Assembly (NCBI GenBank): GCA_947442475.1
Contig: CANEVP010000012.1
Coordinates: forward strand, 1 to 42,654
Source of the DNA: Rickettsiales bacterium
GTDB lineage: Bacteria > Pseudomonadota > Alphaproteobacteria > Rickettsiales > UBA1997
Direction of reading: 5' to 3'
Length of the DNA stretch: 42,654 bases
The notes beneath the pieces are model-generated. The model was not told where the DNA came from and did no database searches. It saw only the letters and a list, made by a program, of their open reading frames with translations. Shown piece after piece: positions 8,470 through 15,913 of the stretch. Position numbers and translations under genes: made by a program. Position 1 is the first letter of the stretch. The number at the start of each line of letters is the position of its first letter.

Positions 8470-10652
8470 TGAATTTGCGCCGCCAAGCCACATTTCTACT
8501 CTCGTTGCTTGCGGCGTTTTTTGTTGCCAAAAATTCTATGGCTTTTCCTTCTTTTAAGAAAGGTCAAAAAGAATCGCCTCCAGCAATTTTAAAAGCTGAC
8601 GAAGTTGATGGCGATCAAGTTACCAACACTATTACCGCCACCGGTAATGTTGAAGTTTCAAAAGGCAGCAGCACGGTTTATTCCAACAAAGTGATTTACG
8701 AAAGAAATGGCGGAATGGTTCACGCCATTGGCGATGTGAAAATTAAAGATATTGAAGTGGGCAATGTTCGCGCCACTAAGGCTGACATTAAAGATGATTT
8801 TAGCAGTGGAAAATTCTTCGACAGTAAGATGATTTTTCTGGATGGTTCTTATTTAACGTCTCCAGAAATTGATCGAAAAGATCCGCTAACCACCGTTTTG
8901 GATCATCCGATTTTTTCAATTTGCCCAAACCCAGAAATAAGCGCTAATAACGCTTTGGCGGGCGAAAAACGAGATTTCTTCTCGATTAAATCCAAGCAAA
9001 CCACCATCGATCGCAAGGAAGATGTGATGAGAAGCAAGGGTGGAATTATGCGTATTTACAATGTGCCATTCTTGTACACGCCTTACTTAAGCGTGGCTTT
9101 GCCTTCGAAAAAAAAGAAATCTGGTTTTTTAAATCCAAGCTACGCCAAAAGCACTAACTTGGGCTTAGGTATTAGGCTTCCTTACTATTTCTACATCGCG
9201 CCCAATATTGATTTGACCACAACTCCATTGATTGGAATCAGCAATAATCAAATTCTTATCAATAACGAATTGCGCCACAAAGCTTCTTACGGTGAATATA
9301 TTATTAACGCGGAAGTGGCTAATAATAAGATCAAATCAACCTCGAATACCACGGTAGTTAAAAGAACCGACAGGCAATATCGCTGGAACTTAATGGGCGA
9401 GGGTAAGTTTGATTTTACTCAAGATGTCGGTTTGGATTTTAAATCAAATCTCGTCAGCGATCGTAACTATTTGCGTGATTACCATTTTAACTTTTTGAAC
9501 TACAGCTTGTCGAAAGTGAATTTTGATTACATTCATGGTCGCAGTTACCACGCGGTGAAGATGATTAAAATTCAAGAGTTGGAAAATCCGACGGCAGAAA
9601 AATCTGAGCCAACAATCTTGCCGCAAATTGATTCTCACATCGAAACTAAGCCGCTTTTTTTCAAAGAAACTTTTGCTCTCACTTCAAATACGGCGTTGAT
9701 CACAAGAGATAATGGGCTGCAATATCGTCGCGCTACGGTGATACCCGAAGCCAATATTCCCTTCAATATGCGTGGAAATTTATTCACACTAAATAGCAAG
9801 CTCCAAAATGATTTTTACTGGCTAAAAAATCAAACAAGCGCCGACACAAGCCAAGCAAGCCAATATCAAACCGCTCAAACCAACGTTAAGTCAGAATTTT
9901 CTTTTAACTGGAGGTTGCCATTAATTAAAAAAACCCAAACCAATACACTATTGATTGAGCCGATGGTGAATGTGGTGATGAGCTCTTACAGAAAAAACTA
10001 CAGTGCTTTGCCCAACGAAGATAGTAACAGTTCAGAGTTGAGTGTGAGTAACTTATTTGTTTCTGATCGCATTGCAGGCTTTGATCGCAACGAGTCGGGA
10101 AAGCGTGTCAATTATGGTGTGAAAACCAATTTCTTTAACAAAGAATATGGGCAGTTTGGCCTAACTATTGGTCAGGGTTACAAGAAAAATGGCAACACTC
10201 AAGACGCTGTCATCAAGGGTTTTGGTACTAATAATAAATCAAATTTGGTTGGTCAGGCACTTTATAAAGCGAAGAAATATTTTTATCTGACTTACTCATT
10301 TCAACTAAATGAGTCGAACTACAGCAATGATGTAAACCAAGTTTCTGCCTCACTTACTTTTGATAAAATTGTGTTTGGAACTGACTATCTTTTGATTAAA
10401 CAGAGCCAACAAAATTTGCAGAAAATGGAGCAGATGAGTCTTTTTTCAAAAATGAATTTATCTAAAGAATGGAGTTTAACCTTGGCCAGCAGTCAAGATT
10501 TGGTGCTGGGTCGAGCTCTTTCTAGATCAGCAATTATTTCGCGTGACGGCTGTTGCACCATCTTTGGTTTTTCAGTGATGGAAACCAATCCAAGTAGTTT
10601 AACTAAACCGCAAAAAAGTTTTAACATCAGCGTGTTGTTTAAAAATCTTTAA
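8469..10652 (+). CDS. lptD: LPS-assembly protein LptD
   Basis: 727 residues. LptD is the outer-membrane barrel that, with the lipoprotein LptE, inserts lipopolysaccharide into the outer leaflet. A signal peptide (MNLRRQATFLLSLLAAFFVA, cut near NSMA) is followed by an OstA-type jellyroll (about 40-130, with repeats such as TATGNVEVSKGSSTVYSNKV) and a C-terminal 26-strand-type barrel. Cysteines seen are C152 (SICPNPE) and the adjacent pair C695-C696 (DGCCTIFGF), which match the second half of the disulfide set in E. coli LptD. The early cysteine after the signal peptide is missing, so at most one inter-domain disulfide can form. The gene overlaps secD by one base. Confidence 0.93.
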   Translation: MNLRRQATFLLSLLAAFFVAKNSMAFPSFKKGQKESPPAILKADEVDGDQVTNTITATGNVEVSKGSSTVYSNKVIYERNGGMVHAIGDVKIKDIEVGNVRATKADIKDDFSSGKFFDSKMIFLDGSYLTSPEIDRKDPLTTVLDHPIFSICPNPEISANNALAGEKRDFFSIKSKQTTIDRKEDVMRSKGGIMRIYNVPFLYTPYLSVALPSKKKKSGFLNPSYAKSTNLGLGIRLPYYFYIAPNIDLTTTPLIGISNNQILINNELRHKASYGEYIINAEVANNKIKSTSNTTVVKRTDRQYRWNLMGEGKFDFTQDVGLDFKSNLVSDRNYLRDYHFNFLNYSLSKVNFDYIHGRSYHAVKMIKIQELENPTAEKSEPTILPQIDSHIETKPLFFKETFALTSNTALITRDNGLQYRRATVIPEANIPFNMRGNLFTLNSKLQNDFYWLKNQTSADTSQASQYQTAQTNVKSEFSFNWRLPLIKKTQTNTLLIEPMVNVVMSSYRKNYSALPNEDSNSSELSVSNLFVSDRIAGFDRNESGKRVNYGVKTNFFNKEYGQFGLTIGQGYKKNGNTQDAVIKGFGTNNKSNLVGQALYKAKKYFYLTYSFQLNESNYSNDVNQVSASLTFDKIVFGTDYLLIKQSQQNLQKMEQMSLFSKMNLSKEWSLTLASSQDLVLGRALSRSAIISRDGCCTIFGFSVMETNPSSLTKPQKSFNISVLFKNL

Positions 10653-10694
10653 TGCTTAAATAAGTCCAACTTTAATTTAATAAAACGAGGAAAT

Positions 10695-11012
10695 ATGACC
10701 AAAGAAACAACCGACAATAATTTTCAAAAAGATGTTCTTGATTCAAGCCTTCCGGTGCTTGTAGATTTTTGGGCTCCATGGTGTGGACCTTGTCGTCAAT
10801 TGGCTCCAACCATTGACGAACTAGCCAAAGAATTGGAAGGAAAAATCGAAGTTGTAAAATGTAACGTCGATGAAAATCCTGAAATTCCTTCAAAATTTAT
10901 GGTGCGCGGCATTCCAACTTTGAAAATTTTCAAAGGCGGCAAAGTTGTTGATACCAAAGTTGGCTCACTGCCAAAATCAGCTTTGATTGAATGGGTAAAA
11001 AGCAACTCGTAA
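10695..11012 (+). CDS. trxA: Thioredoxin
   Basis: 105 residues, the standard single-domain size. Thioredoxin reduces protein disulfides in the cytoplasm and is itself reduced by thioredoxin reductase; trxB is at 41.6-42.5 kb in this window. The active site is WCGPC (C30, C33) after VLVDFWAP, with the cis-proline loop RGIPTLKIFKGG and the C-terminal helix intact. A purine-rich CGAGGA sits just before the ATG, one of the clearer ribosome-binding sites in the window. The following glutamine-synthetase-like gene begins right after the stop (TAAATG), implying coupled expression. Confidence 0.96.
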   Translation: MTKETTDNNFQKDVLDSSLPVLVDFWAPWCGPCRQLAPTIDELAKELEGKIEVVKCNVDENPEIPSKFMVRGIPTLKIFKGGKVVDTKVGSLPKSALIEWVKSNS

Positions 11013-11915
11013 ATGCTGAAATCGCTTTACGAAAACAAACGTGAGATTTTAAAAAAAGCGCAAGATGATTTTTTAAACTCCAGTTCATTAATCCTAAAAA
11101 TTGGATGTGAGCTGGAGTTTTTTTTGCTGCAAAAAAACGGGCAGGCGATTGAAGATCAAGTCTTGTTAGCGCATTTGATTTTGGAGTTGAGTGAGCTATT
11201 AACCAAAAATTTTCCACTAATTTATCAAGTTGAAAAAGAGCAGGGTGCTTCGCAAATTGAAATTAAAACATCATTCACGCCAGATTTGACAAGGCTTTGT
11301 GAAGAGATTGGTGGGGCTAAAAATCTTATTAAAAATTTCGCTGAAGCAAAAAACCTAACCGCATCTTTTGCCGCGCAGCCTTTTGAGGATGATTGCGGCA
11401 GCGCTTTGCAATTTAATATTTCGCTACATCAAGGCGAAGAAAATCTCTTCGAATCTGACCAAGAAATTCTCAAAAATGTCGCCAGCGCTTTGCTTAAAAA
11501 AACCAACGAAATGATGATTTTTTTGGCGCCCAAAGAAGCGGATTACGCACGCTTTTCTTTTGCAACAAATCGTAATCTGTTCAAACAAGGCAAGTTTACC
11601 GCGCCAATAAATCTAAGCTTTGGCCATGACAACAGAACCTGTGCCATTCGTGTTCCCCAAAGTAAAATTGGCAAAAGATTAGAATACCGAATTGCTGCTT
11701 CAGATGCTGATCCATTTTTGGCAATTTCGGCGATTTCTCAGGTGATTATTTTTGGAATTAACGAAAAAAAATCTGACCTAAAACAAATCCACGGCAATGC
11801 TTTTGACGAGCAATATCAGCTAAAAAATTTCTGTAAAAATCTTGATGAAGCGAGGGAGTTTTTCTTGCGAGAGAATAATTTTTTTCAGAGCTTTTTAGTA
11901 AAAGTGAATTTTTAG
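11013..11915 (+). CDS. Divergent, short glutamine-synthetase-like protein
   Basis: 300 residues, against 440-470 for GlnA. It matches the catalytic domain of the glutamine synthetase superfamily: GCELEFF (31-37, metal-binding glutamates E33 and E35), EKEQGASQIEI (74-84), a degenerate substrate loop AQPFEDDCGSALQFNISL (121-138), then APINLSFGHDNRTCAIRVP (197-215) and RLEYRIAASDADPFLAISA (222-240). The N-terminal beta-grasp domain is absent. The glycine-rich loop that reads GSGMHxHxS in GlnA is GSALQFNIS here, so the usual metal-binding histidine is Q133. It may act on another amine or carboxylate, like gamma-glutamyl ligases of this superfamily, or be inactive. It follows trxA with no gap. Superfamily membership is firm; substrate is unknown. 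Confidence 0.75.
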   Translation: MLKSLYENKREILKKAQDDFLNSSSLILKIGCELEFFLLQKNGQAIEDQVLLAHLILELSELLTKNFPLIYQVEKEQGASQIEIKTSFTPDLTRLCEEIGGAKNLIKNFAEAKNLTASFAAQPFEDDCGSALQFNISLHQGEENLFESDQEILKNVASALLKKTNEMMIFLAPKEADYARFSFATNRNLFKQGKFTAPINLSFGHDNRTCAIRVPQSKIGKRLEYRIAASDADPFLAISAISQVIIFGINEKKSDLKQIHGNAFDEQYQLKNFCKNLDEAREFFLRENNFFQSFLVKVNF

Positions 11916-11921
11916 ACCATT

Positions 11922-11972
11922 GATTTTGCTAGTCAAAAGCCAATTTTCTACAGCTGTAGAAAATTCAAAATC
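11922..11972. terminator. Probable bidirectional terminator (24-bp perfect palindrome)
   Basis: Bases 11942-11965 form a perfect 24-bp palindrome centred on CAGCTG. The 7-mers GATTTTG (11922-11928) and CAAAATC (11966-11972) extend it with an asymmetric bulge on the left. It lies between the converging stops of the glutamine-synthetase-like gene and mltA, where a shared terminator is expected. T-rich tracts within the arms could serve both strands. Confidence 0.55.
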
Positions 11973-11975
11973 GCG

Positions 11976-13094
11976 CTATTTTCCCCTAATTTTATCCACC
12001 ACGTTGATCGGCAATAAAATATAATATTCGCCGGATGAGGCCATGTAGTAAGCCTTGTCTTCTTGCTCTTTTCCGTAGCCAAAAAATATGTCGCCGCGCA
12101 CGACTCCCTTGATTGCAGAGCCGGTGTCTTGGGTGACAAAAAGATGATCATATTCTTCTTTTGAGCCGTCTTTTTTCTTTAATTTTGTTTCTAACCAAAT
12201 CGGAAATCCGTAAGGCATGATGTCGCTGTCAACCGCTAAAGAGCGCTCGGGAGTAAGCGGAACGCCTTGGGCGCCAACTACATATTCGCCGTCAGAAATT
12301 TTAAAAAAAGTGTAAGCCGGATTTACATTCATCACTTCATCAGCTTTTTCGGGATTATTTTTTAACCATTCTTTTGCAGTTGCAGAGTTGATATTGTTGC
12401 GCTCGAGATAACCTTTGTCGGCCATGTAATTGGCGATGGCGTTAAATTTTTGACTATTTCTTCCGGCGTAAGCGAGGCGCACTTCGCTTTCATTGGGCAG
12501 TTCAACGCGTCCCGATCCTTGAATATGCATGAAGAAAAGTTCAACTTTATCATCAACGTAAAGAAGCTCTAAGCCTTTGTTTTTCAAAGCGCCGTCTTCG
12601 ATTTCGGTGCGGGTGAAATATGGATCTCCAGTTAAATCTTTAGGTTTGCCGTAAACTGGATATTTGAATCTTTCAGTTTTAATTTTGCTGCCTTTAAGCG
12701 ATGCTTCGTAATAGCCAGTAAACAGACCCTTGCTGCTTTTGTAGTTTTTCTCAACTAAGAAAGGCTTGAACCAATTTTCAAAAAAATTCTTAGCTTGTTT
12801 GCCGCTCATGGTTTTTACAACTTGAGCAATGTCGCAAACGTCACGAAAATCTCCGGCGGTGACATCACCAATTTGGCCACCAATGACGCGGTTTTGCGCC
12901 ACTTTAGAAAATTTATTGCAAGAGTGCATGAAGGATTGCAGTGCTTTTTTGTGGTCGTCATTTTCCCAATTTTCTAGCGAAGAGAAATCAACTTGTTTCA
13001 ATTTTAAATCGCCTTTGCCCTTGATGGTAATTTTGTGATAGAAGAGGCAGCTTTGCAGCAGTAAGGCCGACAGAAGAATTAAAACTTTTGGCAT
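11976..13094 (-). CDS. mltA: Membrane-bound lytic murein transglycosylase A
   Basis: 372 residues. MltA cleaves peptidoglycan strands to 1,6-anhydromuropeptides at the inner face of the outer membrane. The N-terminus MPKVLILLSALLLQSC is a lipoprotein signal with lipid on C16. The MltA domain is seen from about residue 120 (LFTGYYEASLKGS) with inserted sequence, including FFMHIQGSGRVELP. The C-terminal 3D domain carries FVTQDTGSAIKG followed by VRGDIFFG, supplying the aspartates of the family. The stop faces the preceding plus-strand gene across a palindromic terminator, and the start is divergent from ychF. A retained lytic transglycosylase implies the cell still makes murein. Confidence 0.92.
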   Translation of the reverse strand: MPKVLILLSALLLQSCLFYHKITIKGKGDLKLKQVDFSSLENWENDDHKKALQSFMHSCNKFSKVAQNRVIGGQIGDVTAGDFRDVCDIAQVVKTMSGKQAKNFFENWFKPFLVEKNYKSSKGLFTGYYEASLKGSKIKTERFKYPVYGKPKDLTGDPYFTRTEIEDGALKNKGLELLYVDDKVELFFMHIQGSGRVELPNESEVRLAYAGRNSQKFNAIANYMADKGYLERNNINSATAKEWLKNNPEKADEVMNVNPAYTFFKISDGEYVVGAQGVPLTPERSLAVDSDIMPYGFPIWLETKLKKKDGSKEEYDHLFVTQDTGSAIKGVVRGDIFFGYGKEQEDKAYYMASSGEYYILLPINVVDKIRGK

Positions 13095-13099
13095 AAAGA

Positions 13100-13162
13100 A
13101 ATTAAAAATTAGGAATTAAGATTTAAGAATTAGGGTTCGATTAAAGATCTCAATTAAAAATT
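13100..13162. repeat. AT-rich direct repeats in the mltA/ychF divergent gap
   Basis: The 11-mer AATTAAAAATT occurs at 13100-13110 and again at 13152-13162. The 10-mer ATTAGGAATT at 13108-13117 is the same word seen in the folC/porin and argD/COQ9 gaps. No clear promoter boxes can be called with confidence in this AT-rich stretch. Confidence 0.35.
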
Positions 13163-13186
13163 CACTTAACTCTCAATCTCAAAAAA

Positions 13187-14284
13187 ATGTCTCTTCAATG
13201 CGGAATCGTCGGCTTGCCGAATGTTGGAAAATCTACTTTGTTTAACGCGTTAACTCAAACCGCCGCCGCGCAAGCCGCGAACTATCCTTTTTGTACTATT
13301 GAGCCAAATATTGGCAAAGTGAATGTGCCAGATTCGCGCTTAGAAAGTTTAACTAAAATTGCTGGATCGGCTTTGATTATTCCGGCACAAATTGAGTTTG
13401 TTGATATTGCAGGGTTGGTTCGCGGAGCCAGCACGGGCGAGGGTTTAGGCAATAAATTTCTTTCGCACATTCGCGAAGTTGATGCAATTATTAATGTGGT
13501 GCGTTGCTTTGAAGATGAAAATATTACCCACGTTGAAGGTGCGGTTGATCCACTTCGCGACATTGAATTGATTCAGCTCGAGCTCATCATTGCTGACATG
13601 GAAAGCTTAGAAAAAAGAATTCCAGCGCTTGAAAAAAAAGCCCGTCTTGACAAAGAAATTGCGGCGCAAGTTGAGGTGGCAAAAAAAGTTTTAGAAGTTT
13701 TGAAAGACGGAAAAGCGGCGCGATTGACCCAAATTAAATCAGCCGAAGAAGATAAAATTTTGCGTGAGTTGCAGCTAATCACCTCTAAGCCACAACTTTT
13801 TGTCTGCAATTTGAAAGAGCATGAAATAAGCGGAAATAAATTTTCAGAATTAGTCGAAAAATTCGGAAAAGAAAATTCTTACCAAGTGCTAAAAATTTGC
13901 GCGCAAGTTGAAGCGGAAGTTGCAGGACTTGAAAGCGAAGAAGAGAAAAAAGAATTTTTAGAATCGGTGGGCCTCGAAGAAACCGGTCTCGCGCAAATTA
14001 TTAAAAGTTCTTACAGCCTTTTAAATTTGATCACATTTTTTACCGTCGGCCCAAAAGAATGCCACGCTTGGACTTTGAAAAAAGATTCAACCGCACCAAA
14101 AGCTGCAGGGGTTATTCACACTGATTTTGAAAAAGGCTTCATTCGTGCTGAGACAATTTCCTACAAAGATTACACGACTTTGGGCGGCGAAGAGGGTGCC
14201 AAAACTGCAGGCAAATTGCGTTTGGAAGGCAAAGACTACGTCACGCAAGACGGTGATGTGTTTCACTTTAGGTTTAATGTTTAG
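13187..14284 (+). CDS. ychF: Redox-regulated ATPase/GTPase YchF (OLA1 family)
   Basis: 365 residues, the standard length. YchF is a universally conserved Obg-related P-loop protein that prefers ATP, binds ribosomes and is linked to stress and redox responses. The start [23 protein letters not shown] gives the G1 loop at about residues 8-16. [37 protein letters not shown] supplies G3 and the following helix, and a coiled-coil insertion and a TGS domain ([17 protein letters not shown] to the end) complete the layout. The ATG at 13187 is the family start. The gene faces away from mltA and is followed by a repeat-bearing gap of about 270 bases. Confidence 0.96.
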   Translation: MSLQCGIVGLPNVGKSTLFNALTQTAAAQAANYPFCTIEPNIGKVNVPDSRLESLTKIAGSALIIPAQIEFVDIAGLVRGASTGEGLGNKFLSHIREVDAIINVVRCFEDENITHVEGAVDPLRDIELIQLELIIADMESLEKRIPALEKKARLDKEIAAQVEVAKKVLEVLKDGKAARLTQIKSAEEDKILRELQLITSKPQLFVCNLKEHEISGNKFSELVEKFGKENSYQVLKICAQVEAEVAGLESEEEKKEFLESVGLEETGLAQIIKSSYSLLNLITFFTVGPKECHAWTLKKDSTAPKAAGVIHTDFEKGFIRAETISYKDYTTLGGEEGAKTAGKLRLEGKDYVTQDGDVFHFRFNV

Positions 14285-14319
14285 GTAGTTTGCTCGGTGT
14301 GCTACGCGCACTTTGTGTT

Positions 14320-14390
14320 ACCCCGTCGCATCACGGGGTCTAAGTTTCAACTGCGCATGTAGCGAGATGGACCCCGTCATGCGACGGGGT
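14320..14390. repeat. Compound inverted repeat made of two hairpins
   Basis: Bases 14320-14340 and 14370-14390 are inverted copies of each other, matching at 20 of 21 positions. Each arm is also its own hairpin: the right one pairs ACCCCGTC with GACGGGGT around a 4-base loop, the left one is slightly imperfect. The GC-rich arms stand out from the AT-rich surroundings. This is the form of a REP/BIME-like dispersed repeat. The rest of the 14285-14557 gap (to 14557) shows no gene I can support. Confidence 0.6.
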
Positions 14391-14557
14391 GACAATCGAG
14401 GGAGGCGAGGTTTCTGAAGTGATAATTTCCTATTTTGACCAGATAAACCGGACCTCCAGCTGAGACGCTAAAAAAATCGCGCAAACTATTTCTTCAAGGT
14501 GAAGAGTTTTTTAAAAGCTCACAAGAGCCGCATAAATTTACTTAAAACGCCTTGAAA

Positions 14558-15346
14558 ATGGATTTGGAGCTCGAAGCAAAAAAGCAGAAAAAAATTTCAG
14601 ATAACCCACTCTCGCTTGATTCGCGAGATATTGCGGCAGCCGAGTCAGATGATTTGATGGTGGCAAAAGATGAAAATAGAAATCGACTCGAGATCAATAT
14701 TTTAGAGGATAACGAGCAATATCAAGAAGTTGAAGTTATTTACGGCAACAAGAAAAAGCGCAAAAGAATCACCAAGCTTTTACCCAAAAATTTCGCTAAT
14801 TTTATTTACGCTGCGGTCAATAAACCAACGCCTTCAATGAAGGTTGGGGCGATGAATTTGGCTAATTTAAGCCAGGGTTTGCAATCAACAGGTCAGATAT
14901 TTTTGCAGGAAAAATTTTTGCGAGTGCTAACAAAAATTAATCAGATTTCTGAAAAAACCGCGGAAAAAATTTGGGATAGTGAGGAAAGAATTAGCACCAC
15001 TGAAAAAGCAATTTTAGTTGCGGTGATAAATTGTACCAGACCAGCAAATGAGGATCTCGATCGCGTTATTGTTTCAATGCGATCGCACGAAGTTTCAGAT
15101 CAAAATGCTTTCAAAAATTTTATCACTGAAGTGGTTGATTTAACTAAAAATCCCGAAAGATTGACGCAAACTTTGTTTGGTAATTCTTCGCGCAATCTAA
15201 GCGACAAACAAAAAGAAAATCTGGCTAATTGCTTGAATAATATCGTCTCAGAAGTGGGCCACTCAACGCAAAATCATCAAATTAAAATTCTGCAAAAAGT
15301 TGTTAATGAAAATTCTGACGCAAAGCAAAATTTGCGCGACACTTAA
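14558..15346 (+). CDS. Uncharacterised helical protein
   Basis: 262 residues from ATG 14558; the frame can also start at TTG 14552, two codons earlier. I recognise no family. The first 60 residues are charged and low in hydrophobics (KQKKISDNPLSLDSRDIAAA), followed by a lysine/arginine patch GNKKKRKRITKLLPK, and the rest (about 80-250) reads as amphipathic helices with no signal peptide or membrane segment. It is therefore likely cytoplasmic and may bind nucleic acid or another protein, but that is only a guess from the basic patch. Its 3' end overlaps the folK frame by about 40 bases, which suggests that the two are expressed together. A long repeat-bearing gap precedes it. Confidence 0.6.
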   Translation: MDLELEAKKQKKISDNPLSLDSRDIAAAESDDLMVAKDENRNRLEINILEDNEQYQEVEVIYGNKKKRKRITKLLPKNFANFIYAAVNKPTPSMKVGAMNLANLSQGLQSTGQIFLQEKFLRVLTKINQISEKTAEKIWDSEERISTTEKAILVAVINCTRPANEDLDRVIVSMRSHEVSDQNAFKNFITEVVDLTKNPERLTQTLFGNSSRNLSDKQKENLANCLNNIVSEVGHSTQNHQIKILQKVVNENSDAKQNLRDT

Positions 15347-15821
15347 TCAATTGTTGGATAAATCTGCTGCGAAAAAACGCATTATTTTTGGTCTTGGGTC
15401 TAATTTGGGAGATCGCAATTTCTACCTTGATGAAGCTATGTTAGAGCTTACGCGGGAGCTATTTTTAACCAATTCAAAAACCTCAAGCATTTTAAAAAAT
15501 CCGGCAATGCTTTTGCCAAATTCACCCAAGGAATGGGAAGTAGAATTTTTCAATATCGCCTTTTCTGCCGACATTGATTTGGAAAAATTTGTTCCGGAAA
15601 AAATTTTGGAAATTGTCAAAGAAATTGAAAAAAATCTCGGACGCAAAGAGCGCGAAAGATGGGCGCCACGTGAGATCGACATTGATATTTTGGCGATTGC
15701 AGATTTGAAAATTGAGTTGGGCGAGAAGCTGACAGTTCCGCATCGCGATTTGTTTAATCGCGATTTTTTTGTAAAGACCGTTGAAGAGATTGAGCCCGCG
15801 CTGTTGAAAATGTTGAGATAG
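15306..15821 (+). CDS. folK: 2-amino-4-hydroxy-6-hydroxymethyldihydropteridine pyrophosphokinase
   Basis: About 171 residues from ATG 15306. FolK transfers pyrophosphate from ATP to the pterin precursor of folate. Signature segments are IIFGLGSNLGDRNFYLDEAM near the N-terminus, VEFFNIAFSADIDL in the middle, and EKNLGRKERERWAPREIDIDIL, the ATP/Mg-binding stretch with the paired aspartates. FolK proteins usually begin just before GLGSNLGD, so TTG 15351/15354 after the overlap is an alternative start; ATG 15306 adds about 20 residues and overlaps the preceding gene by 41 bases. No folB or folP is next to it. Identity is secure, the start is not. Confidence 0.9.
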   Translation: MKILTQSKICATLNQLLDKSAAKKRIIFGLGSNLGDRNFYLDEAMLELTRELFLTNSKTSSILKNPAMLLPNSPKEWEVEFFNIAFSADIDLEKFVPEKILEIVKEIEKNLGRKERERWAPREIDIDILAIADLKIELGEKLTVPHRDLFNRDFFVKTVEEIEPALLKMLR

Positions 15822-15830
15822 TTGCTACCT

Positions 15831-15897
15831 GTTTTTTATTCCTCTTCGATATCGCCCTAAGCCTTTCTAAGGGTGACGTCGAGGGTTATTAAAAAAC
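15831..15897. repeat. Long imperfect inverted repeat upstream of clpB
   Basis: Arms 15831-15861 and 15867-15897 (31 bases each, 5-base loop) match at 22 of 31 positions when one is reverse-complemented. The tips are a T-run (GTTTTTTA) and its mirrored A-run. No T-tract follows the 3' arm on the plus strand, so it does not look like a plain folK terminator. A dispersed palindromic repeat or a 5' leader structure for clpB are both possible. Confidence 0.5.
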
Positions 15898-15913
15898 AAT
15901 CAAAACAAAATTT

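Noticed and set aside
15831-15913. CIRCE or heat-shock sigma promoter before clpB
   Set aside because: The inverted repeat does not match the CIRCE consensus (TTAGCACTC-N9-GAGTGCTAA) and no convincing sigma-32 boxes were seen.
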